Positions 17,837 to 26,476 of a stretch of 64,000 bases of DNA are shown one piece after another. Every line of letters starts with the position of its first letter. The stretch's first letter is position 1. The position numbers and the translations under genes were made by a program. Where the stretch lies: contig CAVTJG010000009.1 in assembly GCA_963735025.1 (NCBI GenBank), forward strand, positions 434,001 to 498,000. The letters are read 5' to 3'. Under the pieces are notes generated by a model, which made no database searches, had not been told where the DNA came from, and worked only from the letters and a program-made list of their open reading frames with translations. This DNA comes from JAABRB01 sp963735025. Its GTDB lineage: Bacteria; Pseudomonadota; Gammaproteobacteria; Burkholderiales; SG8-39.

Positions 17837-18757
17837 ATGCAGACTGCGGTGGAGCGTTCTCCCGTTTCGGGTCACGAGCACTGGACACGCAAAGGCGACG
17901 TCAAGCTCTTTCTCTGGAACAAGCCCGCGCCGGACGGCGCACGCAACGGGACGGTCCTCTTCGTCCATGGCTCGTCCATGGGTTCGCAGCCGACCTTCGA
18001 TCTGCAGGTGCCGGGTCGGCCTGACTCGTCGGTGATGGATTGGTTTGCCCGGCGCGGCTTCGACACCTGGTGTCTCGACAACGAAGGGTATGGCCGGTCG
18101 GACAAGAGCCGGCCCATCAATTGCGACATCGCGAATGGCGCCGACGATCTCGAGGCGGCGACAGAGTACGTCCTTGCCCGGAGCGCCGCCAAGCGCCTCC
18201 TCGTTTACGGCATCTCCTCCGGGGCGCTCAAGGCCGCGCTCTTTGCGGAGCGCCACCCCGAGCGGGTGGCACGACTGGCGCTGGATGCATTTGTATGGAC
18301 GGGCGAAGGCAGCCCGACCCTCGTCGAACGCCGCAAACGGCTGCCGGAATTCCTCGCGAAGAACCGGCGCCCGATCGACCGCGCGTTCGTGAAAAGCATA
18401 TTCACGCGCGACCATCCCGGAACCGCGGACGAGGCGACCGTCAACGCATTCGCGGACGCGATCGTCGCGCTCGACGACTCGGTGCCTACCGGCACCTACG
18501 TGGACATGTGCTCGAAGCTTCCGCTCGTCGATCCGGCCCGAATCACCGTCCCGACCATCGTCATGCGTGGTCAGTTCGACGGCATTGCGAGTGTCGACGA
18601 TCTGATCGAGTTCTTCAAACGGCTGCCGAATCCGGACAAGCAATTCGCGGTGATGGCCGGCATCTCTCATGCCAGCTTCCAGCAAAAGAACTTCTTGACC
18701 GCGTATCACATCCTGCACGCGTTCTTCAACATGCCCGAGCCGGTGTATCGCGGCTAG
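17837..18757 (+). CDS. alpha/beta hydrolase
   Basis: Cytoplasmic alpha/beta-hydrolase fold enzyme of about 306 residues. The strand-loop before the oxyanion hole is VLFVHGSSMGSQPTFD. The nucleophile elbow is G-I-S-S-G in VYGISSGALKAALFA, an acid is at MRGQFDGIAS and the catalytic histidine probably in GISHASFQ near the C-terminus. ATG 17837 is used, though TTG 17831 sits at better distance from GGAGG (17821). It follows the LysR gene in the same direction and may be its target. Esterase, lactonase or C-C bond hydrolase activity are all possible; the sequence does not choose between them. Confidence 0.85.
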   Translation: MQTAVERSPVSGHEHWTRKGDVKLFLWNKPAPDGARNGTVLFVHGSSMGSQPTFDLQVPGRPDSSVMDWFARRGFDTWCLDNEGYGRSDKSRPINCDIANGADDLEAATEYVLARSAAKRLLVYGISSGALKAALFAERHPERVARLALDAFVWTGEGSPTLVERRKRLPEFLAKNRRPIDRAFVKSIFTRDHPGTADEATVNAFADAIVALDDSVPTGTYVDMCSKLPLVDPARITVPTIVMRGQFDGIASVDDLIEFFKRLPNPDKQFAVMAGISHASFQQKNFLTAYHILHAFFNMPEPVYRG

Positions 18758-18789
18758 CGCGCTGGAAAGAATGACGAAGGGGCTCTCCC

Positions 18790-18969
18790 TCTCGTAGCTC
18801 CCCCCAAATAATGCTCGTTCATCCGAACTTCGACCCGGTGCCGTACGAGGGGGATACCCTCGTAGCTCCCCCAATAATGCTCGTTCATCCGAACTCGACC
18901 CATGCCGACGAGGGGGAGTACCCCCTCGTAGCTCCCCCAAATAATGCTCGTTCATCCGAACTTCGACCC
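18790..18969 (+). repeat. three tandem copies of the lgt start region
   Basis: The segment CTCGTAGCTCCCCC(A)AATAATG plus the first eight codons of lgt occurs three times, with ATGs at 18811, 18877 and 18944 (spacing 66 and 67 bp). Between them lie two hairpins: 18844-18864 (TACGAGGG/CCCTCGTA) and 18908-18929 (ACGAGGGGG/CCCCCTCGT). The third ATG is the real lgt start. The first two are in frame with each other but not with lgt, and a frame starting there runs to 19614 across lgt in the wrong phase. No Shine-Dalgarno sequence precedes any of the three ATGs. Confidence 0.85.
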
Positions 18970-19729
18970 TATTGCTTTCTCCCTCGGACCGATTGCCGTC
19001 CGCTGGTACGGGATCATGTACCTCGTGGGTTTCGCGACGGCGTTTGTGCTGGGGCGGTACCGCATCAAGCGCGGGCGGTCCGGACGCGTCACTGCATCCA
19101 TCCTCGACGATCTCCTGTTCTATGTCGTGCTCGGCGTAATCCTCGGCGGGCGGCTCGGGTACGTGCTGTTCTACAAGCCGGGATATTACTTCCAGCATCC
19201 GCTCGACATCTTTGCCGTGTGGCAGGGCGGAATGGCTTTTCACGGCGGATTTCTCGGCGTCCTCGCCGCGATCTGGTATCTCGCGCGCAAGCATCAGCTT
19301 CGCTGGCTGGAGATGACCGACTTCGTTGCTCCGTTGATTCCACTGGGACTCGCGGCCGGCCGCCTGGGCAACTTCATCAACGGCGAACTCTACGGCCGGG
19401 TGACGGACGTCGCGTGGGGGATGGTTTTCGCGAGCCCGGGAGCAGGGGCCGCGCCACGTCATCCGTCCCAGCTCTACCAGTTTGCGCTCGAGGGGCTGTT
19501 GCTCTTCGCGATCCTGTGGGTCTTCACGGCGCGGCCCAGGCCGTTGGGGGCGGCCTCTGCGGTCTTCCTCATCGGTTATGGCGCAATGCGGTTCGTGGCC
19601 GAATTCTTCCGTGAACCCGATGATTTTCTTGGCTTCCTCGCCCTGAGCCTGACCATGGGCCAGTGGCTGTCCGCGCCGATGATCCTGGCCGGCGTGTTTC
19701 TGCTCGCATGGGCGTATCGGCGGGTCTAG
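18944..19729 (+). CDS. lgt: prolipoprotein diacylglyceryl transferase Lgt
   Basis: Inner-membrane enzyme of 261 residues that transfers diacylglyceryl from phosphatidylglycerol to the lipobox cysteine of prolipoproteins, the first step of lipoprotein maturation. Seven or so hydrophobic helices are present. Signature regions are GIMYLVGFATAFVLGRYR, GGRLGYVLFY, HGGFLGVLAAIWYLAR and the Lgt motif GRLGNFINGELYGRVT, followed by HPSQLYQFALEGLLLF and FREPDDF. Start ATG 18944 is the third of three repeated start regions and gives the expected N-terminus. It is an essential gene in most Gram-negatives, which makes the repeated start region noteworthy. Confidence 0.95.
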   Translation: MLVHPNFDPIAFSLGPIAVRWYGIMYLVGFATAFVLGRYRIKRGRSGRVTASILDDLLFYVVLGVILGGRLGYVLFYKPGYYFQHPLDIFAVWQGGMAFHGGFLGVLAAIWYLARKHQLRWLEMTDFVAPLIPLGLAAGRLGNFINGELYGRVTDVAWGMVFASPGAGAAPRHPSQLYQFALEGLLLFAILWVFTARPRPLGAASAVFLIGYGAMRFVAEFFREPDDFLGFLALSLTMGQWLSAPMILAGVFLLAWAYRRV

Positions 19730-19765
19730 AATATTCCCGGGTACGGTGGAAGGAGGGGACGTGCC

Positions 19766-19978
19766 ATGCAGCAGGTAATGGGTGACCGCACACAGCTCGA
19801 GCAACGCATCTTTGCGCTCACGGTCGAGCACCGCGACCTGGATGACGTCATCCGGCGGCTCGCCAATCAGTTCGATTCGGATCAGCTGCAGCTGCAGCGT
19901 TTGAAACGGCGCAAGCTGCTCCTCAAGGATCAGATCAACTGGTTGCAGCGTCAGCTCGATCCCGACGTGCTTGCCTAG
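19766..19978 (+). CDS. DUF465/YdcH-like small coiled-coil protein
   Basis: Protein of 70 residues consisting of two helices rich in Leu, Gln, Arg and Asp (HRDLDDVIRRLANQFDSDQLQLQRLKRRKLLLKDQINWLQRQL), the pattern of the DUF465 (YdcH/SlyX-like) family. A purine-rich AGGAGGGGA lies before ATG 19766. It follows lgt by 36 bp and is probably in its transcript. Function in the family is unknown. Confidence 0.8.
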   Translation: MQQVMGDRTQLEQRIFALTVEHRDLDDVIRRLANQFDSDQLQLQRLKRRKLLLKDQINWLQRQLDPDVLA

Positions 19979-19982
19979 ACCG

Positions 19983-20017
19983 GCCGAGTCGACTCGGCGC
20001 ATCGCGCCGAAGGCGCG
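19983..20017. terminator. possible bidirectional terminator (two GC hairpins)
   Basis: GCCGAGTCGACTCGGC (19983-19998) is a perfect 16-bp palindrome directly after the DUF465 stop. It is followed by CGCGCC-GAA-GGCGCG (20003-20017) and then GTGTTATT. It lies between convergent genes; the T-run is poor, so strength is uncertain. Confidence 0.45.
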
Positions 20018-20059
20018 GCGTGTTATTGCCATCATTGCGCGCGCTCGCGCGCATATGTC

Positions 20060-21028
20060 TCAGTCCAGCTTTTCCGCCGAGATCTTGCCCGCTGCGAGCA
20101 GTTGCTTGAACGCCTCGAATGCGTCGCGAATACCGTCTTCGAGCGGAACGCGCCCGTAGTCTCCGACGTAATCCATCAGTGGGTCGTCCGATCGGTCCAT
20201 GGGAAAGGCGATAGCCTGTCCCGTCACTTCGATGCTGGCGTCCGGCGCGATACGCTTCAGGATCCGCACGCCTTCCTCGACGGGTGCATAGACGCCATTC
20301 ATGTTGAACACCGGCGCGCCGCTACGCTCCGCGGCCACCGCGCGAATGAATGCCGCCGCGCACTCGCCGGCGTGCAGCCACGAGACGCCGCCGCGATACG
20401 CGATTGTGTACGGCTTGCCAGCGGCCGCAGCGAGTATTGCCACGGTGGTCTTGGACGTCATGCCCTGGTCGCGTCCGACCCCGTACACCACGCCCGGCCG
20501 GATGCCGACGCTCGGCACCGCCCAGTCCTGCCAATACACCCGCGCGATCTGCTCGTCGCAATATTTGTAGGCCCCGTATAGCGTCGGCATGGCGCCCTCC
20601 TCGACGGCGCCCAGTGCCGCTACCGAGCTCGCGTACGCGATGCGCTTGACGCCGTGCTTGCGCGCGGCCTCGAAGACGTTGACCGTTCCGACCACGTTCA
20701 CTCTGGCTCCGGCAATCGGATCCGCCTTGCAGAACGGCACCTGGAGGGCGGCGAGGTGAATGATCGCGCGCGCCTGGCTTGCCTCGGCAGCCAGCATCAC
20801 GGCCTTCGTGTCCGCGATGTCGCCGGTCAGCCAGCGTACCCGCGCGAGCTCCGCATCGGACATGAGAAGACCCGGCCGGCGCTTGTCCTCATTGAGGTCG
20901 AATACCGCGACCTCGACACCGGCGCGCGCGAGCAGCGCAACCGTCCAGCTGCCGATGCAGCCGCCGGCACCGGTCACGAGGACCGGACCGTCGAAGTCGG
21001 ACGCATTGATAGGGAATCGTTCGAACAT
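20060..21028 (-). CDS. NAD-dependent epimerase/dehydratase (extended SDR)
   Basis: Extended short-chain dehydrogenase/reductase of 322 residues. It has the Rossmann motif TGAGGCIGS (GxxGxxG) near residue 19, D-x-D at the end of strand 3 (WLTGDIADT), and the catalytic serine/tyrosine/lysine arrangement around YASSVAALG and YGAYK. Members oxidise or epimerise nucleotide sugars, sugar acids or lactones; this one is related to uronate-dehydrogenase or epimerase-like proteins only in a general way. ATG 21028 is chosen over a longer 32-residue extension lacking family features. It lies about 95 bp downstream of the TauE gene on the same strand. Confidence 0.82.
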   Translation of the reverse strand: MFERFPINASDFDGPVLVTGAGGCIGSWTVALLARAGVEVAVFDLNEDKRRPGLLMSDAELARVRWLTGDIADTKAVMLAAEASQARAIIHLAALQVPFCKADPIAGARVNVVGTVNVFEAARKHGVKRIAYASSVAALGAVEEGAMPTLYGAYKYCDEQIARVYWQDWAVPSVGIRPGVVYGVGRDQGMTSKTTVAILAAAAGKPYTIAYRGGVSWLHAGECAAAFIRAVAAERSGAPVFNMNGVYAPVEEGVRILKRIAPDASIEVTGQAIAFPMDRSDDPLMDYVGDYGRVPLEDGIRDAFEAFKQLLAAGKISAEKLD

Positions 21029-21124
21029 CGTGACGCTCCTAACCGGGAATCCCGAGCGAGAATCAAGGATGGGAGAATTGTGCCGCATCGACGCAAAGGA
21101 CGCGTCCGCGCCTCGCCGCAGCAA

Positions 21125-21868
21125 TCATCTTATCGACCGCATCACGAGCGAGGCGCCTATCGCAAGCAGCGTGAGCGCGACGACGCGCATGAGTGCGTCG
21201 CGCGAGATCCGGTGAAAGACGCGCGAAGCCGCCGCAATGCCGAGTAATACGGCCGGAATCGCTATGACGGCTGCCAGCCAAACCTTGGGATCGAACAGCA
21301 GGCCCGTCACGAGGAACGCGAGCATGCGCAAGCCGATGCTGAACACTGAGGTCATCGACAGCGTGGCGCGATACTGCTCCTTGGTGAGCGGTCGATGAGA
21401 AAGATAGATCGCGTAGGGAGGGCCCCCGGCACCGAAAAGCGTTCCGGTGATTCCGCCGGTGATGCCCGCCACGTAAGCCCAGCCCCGACTCACGCGCCTG
21501 GAGCTCACCCTCAGGAACAGTGTGTAGAGCGCGTACGCCAGGATGAACAGCCCGAGAGCCAGCATTGCGGTCGTACGCGGCAGGTTCACCAGCGCGGTCG
21601 TGCCGAGCACCACCCCGACGAGAATGAGCGGCACGATCCGGACGACCTCGCCACGCTCGACGTGCCGCGGATTCTGGAGCCCGATTCGCAGTGCGCCGGT
21701 CAGGTCGACGACCGAGTAGGTCGCGATGACGAACTGCAAGGGGAAGAAGTGCGACGCGAGCGGAACCGTGATCAGCGCCGACCCGAACCCGGTCAATCCG
21801 TACAGGACTGCGCCGAGAAACGTGATGGGCGCGAGGGCGAGCAGCGCCGACCAGCCTTCGGGCTCCAC
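21125..21868 (-). CDS. TauE/SafE family permease (second copy)
   Basis: Membrane protein of about 247 residues with eight predicted helices. It opens with ITFLGAVLYGLTGFGSALITVPL and has the second-half motif GITGGITGTLFGAGGPPYAIYL. The start is uncertain: GTG 21868 (VEPEGWSALLALAP) is adopted, while CTG 21901 would overlap the upstream stop. Upstream codons belong to the dehydrogenase gene in another frame. The gene follows the YdiJ-like dehydrogenase directly, so it might move a 2-hydroxy acid or related anion; that is inference. Confidence 0.82.
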   Translation of the reverse strand: MEPEGWSALLALAPITFLGAVLYGLTGFGSALITVPLASHFFPLQFVIATYSVVDLTGALRIGLQNPRHVERGEVVRIVPLILVGVVLGTTALVNLPRTTAMLALGLFILAYALYTLFLRVSSRRVSRGWAYVAGITGGITGTLFGAGGPPYAIYLSHRPLTKEQYRATLSMTSVFSIGLRMLAFLVTGLLFDPKVWLAAVIAIPAVLLGIAAASRVFHRISRDALMRVVALTLLAIGASLVMRSIR

Positions 21869-21897
21869 GTTCAGCAGTCCGCGCGCACTGCGCCCAT

Positions 21898-24848
21898 TCA
21901 GGCGAGTGCGCGCTCGAGGACGCGGGCAGCGTGGATCGCCTCGCGCTGGGCGCCATCCCGGATCTGGTGGCGGCAGCTCGTGCCATCGGCGACGATAATC
22001 GTCTCGGTGTCGGCAGCACGCACGCGCGGCAGCAGCGCGGCCTCGGCCATCTTCATCGAGACGTCGTAGTGCGCGGCCTCGTATCCGAAGCTGCCCGCCA
22101 TGCCGCAACAGCTCGACTCGATGGTCTCGACCTCCAGTCCGGGAATCAACTTCAACACCTTCTGGACTGCGGAAACCGCATCGAACGCCTTCTGATGGCA
22201 GTGCCCATGCAGCAGGGCGCGTGTCGCGCCGACACCTCTTAACGCCAGCGCGAGGCGGCCGGCGTCACTTTCGCGCGCAAGGAATTCCTCGAACAGCATC
22301 GCCTGTGCGGCAAGCAGGTCCGTGTCCGCACCGGGAACCTCGGCCTTGAATTCGTCGCGCAGCGTGAAAAGGCACGATGGCTCGAGGCCCACGATCGACA
22401 CGCCGCGCTTCGCGAACGGCAGCAGCGCGTCGAGCATGCGTCGCGCTTCCGCCCGCGCTTTCTCCACCATTCCGGTCGACAGATAGGTCCGCCCGCAGCA
22501 GAGCGGCCGTTCGCCGTCCGCACCCCGCGCAATGTGTACGGAGTACCCGGCGGCCTCCAGGACGCGCAATGCGGCGCGCGCATTCTCGGGCTCGAACGCG
22601 TTGGTAAACGTATCGACGAAGAGCACGACCTCGCGGCCTCCGCCGGACGCTCGAGGGGCCGGTTGCGACGCGAGAAACGGGTCGGAGCGCCATTCAGGCA
22701 ACGCCCGCCGCGCGGAAAATCCCGTCAGCCGCTCCCCGAGTCGCGCCAGCATCGGAAAGCGGTTGCGAAGGTTGAGCAGCGGCGCGAACCGCGCCGCAAT
22801 CTGTGCGTAGCGCGGCAGGTTGGCGACGAGCCGGTCGCGCAGCCGATAGCCGTGGCGACGATGATAGTGATGGAGAAACTCGATCTTCATGCGCGCCATG
22901 TCCACCCCGGTCGGACACTCGCGCTTGCAGCCCTTGCAGCTAACGCAGAGCGACATCGCCGAATGCATCGCTTCCGAAGTTAGCGCGTCGCGGCCGAGCT
23001 GCCCGGACAGGGCAAGTCGCAGCATATTCACGCGGCCGCGCGTGAGATGCTGTTCGTCGCCGGTCGCACGGAACGACGGGCACATCGTCCCCGCGTCGAA
23101 CTTGCGGCAGTGGCCGTTGTTGTTGCACATCTCGACTGCCGCAGCGAACCCGGTGCCACGTTCCCGCGCGCCCCACTCCGACCAGTCGAGCACCGTATCG
23201 AGCGGCTCCGTCGCGTAGCCGGGTTTGAACCGGAAGAGCGTGCGATCGTCCATCTTCGATGGGCGCACGATCTTGCCGGGGTTCATGAGGCCCTTTCGGA
23301 TCGAAGATGTCCTTGATCTCCGCGAGCGCACGGACCAGCTGCGGCCCGAGGATCGGCTCGATCCACTCGGAGCGCACCAGCCCGTCGCCATGCTCGCCGG
23401 AGAATGCCGCCCCCTTGAACTCGCGCACCATCGCGCACGCCTCCTCGGCGATCGCGCGCATTTTCCGGGCGCCATCCTCCTTCATGTTGAGCACGGGCCG
23501 CACGTGCAGCGTCCCCACCGACGCATGCGCATACCAGGTCCCGCGCGTGCCGTGCTTCTCGAACACGCGGGTCAGCCGATCGGTGTACTCGGCGAGATGC
23601 TCGAGTGGCACCGCGCAGTCCTCGATGAAGGAGACCGGCTTGCCGTCCCCCTTCATCGACATCATGATGTTGAGGCCTGCCTTGCGAACCTCCCAGATCT
23701 CCTTCTGCTGGCGCTCGTCGGTGATCTCGACGACGCTGCCTGGCAACCCGAGGTCGCCCATCAGCTCGACCAGCCGTGCGAGCTTGCGCAGCTGCTCGTC
23801 GCGGTCCTCGCCGGCGAACTCGACCAGCAGGATCGCATCCGGTTCGCCGCGAATGAACCGATCGACCGTGCCGCGAAATGCCGGAATGTCGCGCGCGAGA
23901 CCGATCATCGTGCGATCCACCAGCTCTACGGCTTCCGGGTCGAGCTGCACGATGTGCCGCGTAAAGTCCATCGCCTGATAGAAGGTCGGGAAGTGGCACA
24001 CGCCGAGCGTCTTCGCGGACGGGATCGGCGCGAGCTTGAGGCGGAGCCGCTTGAAATAGCCCAGCGTCCCCTCGGAGCCGACCAGGAGATGTGCGAGGTT
24101 GTGCGCGGCGCGCGGCTGCACCATAGTCGAGGTTGTAGCCTTGCACGCGGCGCAGCACCTTCGGCCAGCGCGCCTCGATCTCGGCCGCTTCGCGGCTTGC
24201 AATCAGCATGAATCTTTTCGACCAAGCGCGCGGTAGCCGGCCGAACCCTGCGTTGCATCCTCCGCCGGGCCGAACGTGAACGTGTCGCCGGTCGGAAGCC
24301 ATGTCTCGATGCCGAGCACGTTGTGCACCATGTTGCCGTAGCGGATGGAACGCGAGCCGCACGAGTTGTTGCCCGCCATGCCGCCCAGAGTCGCCTGCGC
24401 CGCGGTCGAGACGTCGACCGGAAACCACAGCTTGTGTGGCCGCAAACAGGCTGTTGAGGCGATCCAGCACCAGGCCGGGCTGCACGGTCGCCTCGCCCCG
24501 CGCCGGATCGAAGTCGATGACCTGATTCAGGTACTTCGTGTTGTCGATGATGAGCGCCGCGCCGACCGCCTGCCCGCACTGCGAGCTCCCGGCGCCGCGC
24601 GGCAGGATCGGCACGCCCGATTCGACGGCAATCTCGAGGGCCGTCCGCGCCGCATCCTCGGTGCGTGGCACGACGATTCCGATCGGCTCGATCTGGTAGA
24701 TGGACGCATCGGTCGAGTAGCGTCCGCGGCTGGCCGCGTCGAACAGCACCTCCCCGTCGACCTCGCGCCGCAACCGTGCGGCCAGCGCACTCTCCGCAAG
24801 TGCCGCGCCGCGCGGGACGAAACCGATGACCTGAGGATTCGCGGCCAC
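21898..24848 (-). pseudogene. YdiJ-like FAD/Fe-S 2-hydroxyacid dehydrogenase, five frameshifts
   Basis: Fused FAD_binding_4 / FAD-oxidase C / 4Fe-4S / CCG-domain dehydrogenase, the family of E. coli YdiJ (D-2-hydroxyglutarate/D-lactate type). Order: FAD domain (YSTDASIYQIEPIGIVVPR, LPRGAGSSQCGQAVG, QATLGGMAGNNSCGSRS), cap domain to about 23290, Fe-S motifs (CNNNGHCRKFDAGTMCPSF; CVSCKGCKRECPTGVD), and cysteine-rich CCG motifs (PLCCGRTY, HGHCHQKAF, SSCCGMAGS). The frame breaks near 24442, 24221, 24205, 24125 and 23294. In each case deleting one base restores the family sequence. Without the five bases, GTG 24848 to the stop gives exactly 981 codons. All five are single-base insertions, two of them next to each other. 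It is either inactive or mis-sequenced. Confidence 0.82.
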
Positions 24849-24873
24849 GGTGCCTAGGTCGTCGGCCGTGAGC

Positions 24874-25530
24874 TCAACGCTCGTCCGCCGTCTCGCTCTC
24901 GGACTGCAGCATCGCCTGCAGCAAGGTCTGCGGCTCGTGCGCGCCCGACACCGCGGTGCGACCGTTGAAGATGAAGCACGGGACGCCCGAGACGCCCATC
25001 TCGCGCGCCTGTTCGTCCTCCGCGGCCACCTTCCCGCGCGCCTGTTCATCGGCCAGACACGCCTCGACTGCGTCGCGCGGCAATCCGGCACCGGTCGCTA
25101 CCTCCGTCAGTGTTGCAACGTCGGTCAGGTCGCGGCCGTCGAAAAAATAGGCGTGGAAGAAGGCATCCACCACCTCGTCCTGCTTGCCGTGCTCGTCCGC
25201 AAGTGCAATCAGTGCGTGCGCCGCCAGCGTATTCGGCTGGCGCACGATCCGGTCGAACGCGAAGTCGATCCCGACGGCCTTGCCTGCCTGCGATACACGC
25301 GCGTACACCTCGGTCCCGCTGCGCCCGAACTTGCGCTGCACATAGTCGGTTCGCAACATGCCTTCGGCGGGCATCTGAGGATTGAGCTGGAAGGGACGCC
25401 AGGTCACCCGTGGCGCCGGCGCATCGGGTCGCTCCTTCGCATACAGGTCCAACGCGGTGGCGAGCTTGCGCTTCCCGACGAAACACCACGGGCACACGAC
25501 GTCGGACACAATGTCAATCGTAAGCGGCAT
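24874..25530 (-). CDS. DsbA-family oxidoreductase, FrnE-like
   Basis: Thioredoxin-fold protein of 218 residues with an inserted helical domain. The active-site motif CPWC is near the N-terminus (DIVSDVVCPWCFVGKRKLATAL), and a cis-proline region occurs at GVSGVPCFIFNGRTAVSGAHEP. There is no signal peptide, so it is cytoplasmic like FrnE, which has been linked to oxidative stress, and to 2-hydroxychromene-2-carboxylate isomerases of the same fold. ATG 25530 lies inside the end of the GntR gene (17-bp overlap), so the two are co-transcribed. Confidence 0.88.
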   Translation of the reverse strand: MPLTIDIVSDVVCPWCFVGKRKLATALDLYAKERPDAPAPRVTWRPFQLNPQMPAEGMLRTDYVQRKFGRSGTEVYARVSQAGKAVGIDFAFDRIVRQPNTLAAHALIALADEHGKQDEVVDAFFHAYFFDGRDLTDVATLTEVATGAGLPRDAVEACLADEQARGKVAAEDEQAREMGVSGVPCFIFNGRTAVSGAHEPQTLLQAMLQSESETADER

Positions 25531-26248
25531 CAGCAGTCTCCTTCACGGTTTCGGTCAGCGCGCCAAGCGCGGCAAGCACCACGGTCAGCTTGCTGCCGAG
25601 ATGATTTCTGAGCAGGCCCTGTAGTCGCGCGGCATCGCGCCGACCCAGCGCGCCGAGGATGTCCTCGTGCTCGGCCACGGCCTGGTCCCAGCGCGCTTGC
25701 GATAGATTTGCCATGTAGCGGGCACGCCGGACATGGGCGTTGAGGCTCCGATAGCTTGCCGCAAGCGTCGCATTTCCGGACGCCTCCACGATTGCCAGGT
25801 GAATCTCCTGGTTGCAGCGGAAGTAGGGCACGAGCTCGCGGCGCGCGTGGTGCGCGAGCATCTGGTAGTGCAGCGCCCGGATCTCGTTGAATTGCTCGTC
25901 GGACATGTTGCGACAGGCGAGTTCCCCTGCGAGGGCCTCGAGCGCGGCCATCACGGCGAAGATTTCCCGCACCCTGTGCTCGGTGAGCGTCGCGACGACC
26001 GCACCGCGATTAGGTTGCAGCGCGACGAGTCCCTCGGTCGAGAGCACCTTGAGCGCCTCGCGGAGTGGCGTGCGCGAGATGCCGAGTTGCTCGCAAAGCG
26101 CCCGCTCGTTCAGCTTCGTTCCGGGCGCAAGCGCGCCATGCACGATCATGTCGCGCAGCCGGTCCACGGCGTTCTCGTGCAGCAGCCGGCGTTCTGCGAG
26201 CGGTTGCCGCGCCGCCTCAGCGGCGATCGTATCGAGTGCGTCACCCAT
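25514..26248 (-). CDS. GntR-family regulator with FCD domain
   Basis: Transcription factor of 244 residues. The N-terminal winged helix (AVDRLRDMIVHGALAPGTKLNERALCEQLGISRTPLREALKVLSTEGLV) is typical GntR. The C-terminal all-helical FCD domain (residues about 95-220) keeps a Asp/His metal-binding pattern (FRCNQEIHLAIVEASGN, AVAEHEDILGAL). FCD regulators respond to small carboxylates or sugar acids and usually repress catabolic operons. It is divergent from the 26.5-38.1 kb catabolic cluster across 228 bp, which makes it the natural regulator. MatR of malonate operons is also a GntR/FCD protein, matching the MatB-like gene at the end of that cluster. Confidence 0.9.
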   Translation of the reverse strand: MGDALDTIAAEAARQPLAERRLLHENAVDRLRDMIVHGALAPGTKLNERALCEQLGISRTPLREALKVLSTEGLVALQPNRGAVVATLTEHRVREIFAVMAALEALAGELACRNMSDEQFNEIRALHYQMLAHHARRELVPYFRCNQEIHLAIVEASGNATLAASYRSLNAHVRRARYMANLSQARWDQAVAEHEDILGALGRRDAARLQGLLRNHLGSKLTVVLAALGALTETVKETADAAYD

Positions 26249-26394
26249 GAGAGTCAGGATTGCGGGCGAATCCGATCCGCCCCATGTGGAGATAATACAA
26301 AACTCCCGGGGCGTTCGCCATGTCTCTTTTCATGAGTCTATATTTATCAATACTTTGAGATCGCTGCGCCAAAATTCTTGCTGCGGAGCAGCAG

Positions 26395-26406
26395 TTTGCA
26401 TACAAA
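26395..26406. promoter_or_regulatory. possible GntR operator
   Basis: TTTG-CATA-CAAA is an inverted repeat in the AT-rich intergenic stretch between the GntR gene and the aminotransferase, 71 bp before the latter start. Its size and symmetry suit an FCD-type GntR operator, but no second copy is obvious. Confidence 0.35.
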
Positions 26407-26476
26407 AAGTCGCTTGCCAGCCTTGCGTCGCGGGAACTAGCATGACGGCCTCTTTCCAGAACGAGGGGGTCCCGCC

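Noticed and set aside
18811..19614. 267-codon frame starting at the first repeated lgt ATG
   Set aside because: After the repeats it reads lgt out of phase and is arginine-rich; kept only as a possible effect of the repeated start region.
17468..20035. 855-codon open frame antisense to LysR, hydrolase, lgt and DUF465 genes
   Set aside because: It runs opposite to four well-supported genes in high-GC DNA, its composition is Arg/Glu/His-rich without motifs, and it reads the lgt repeat on the wrong strand.
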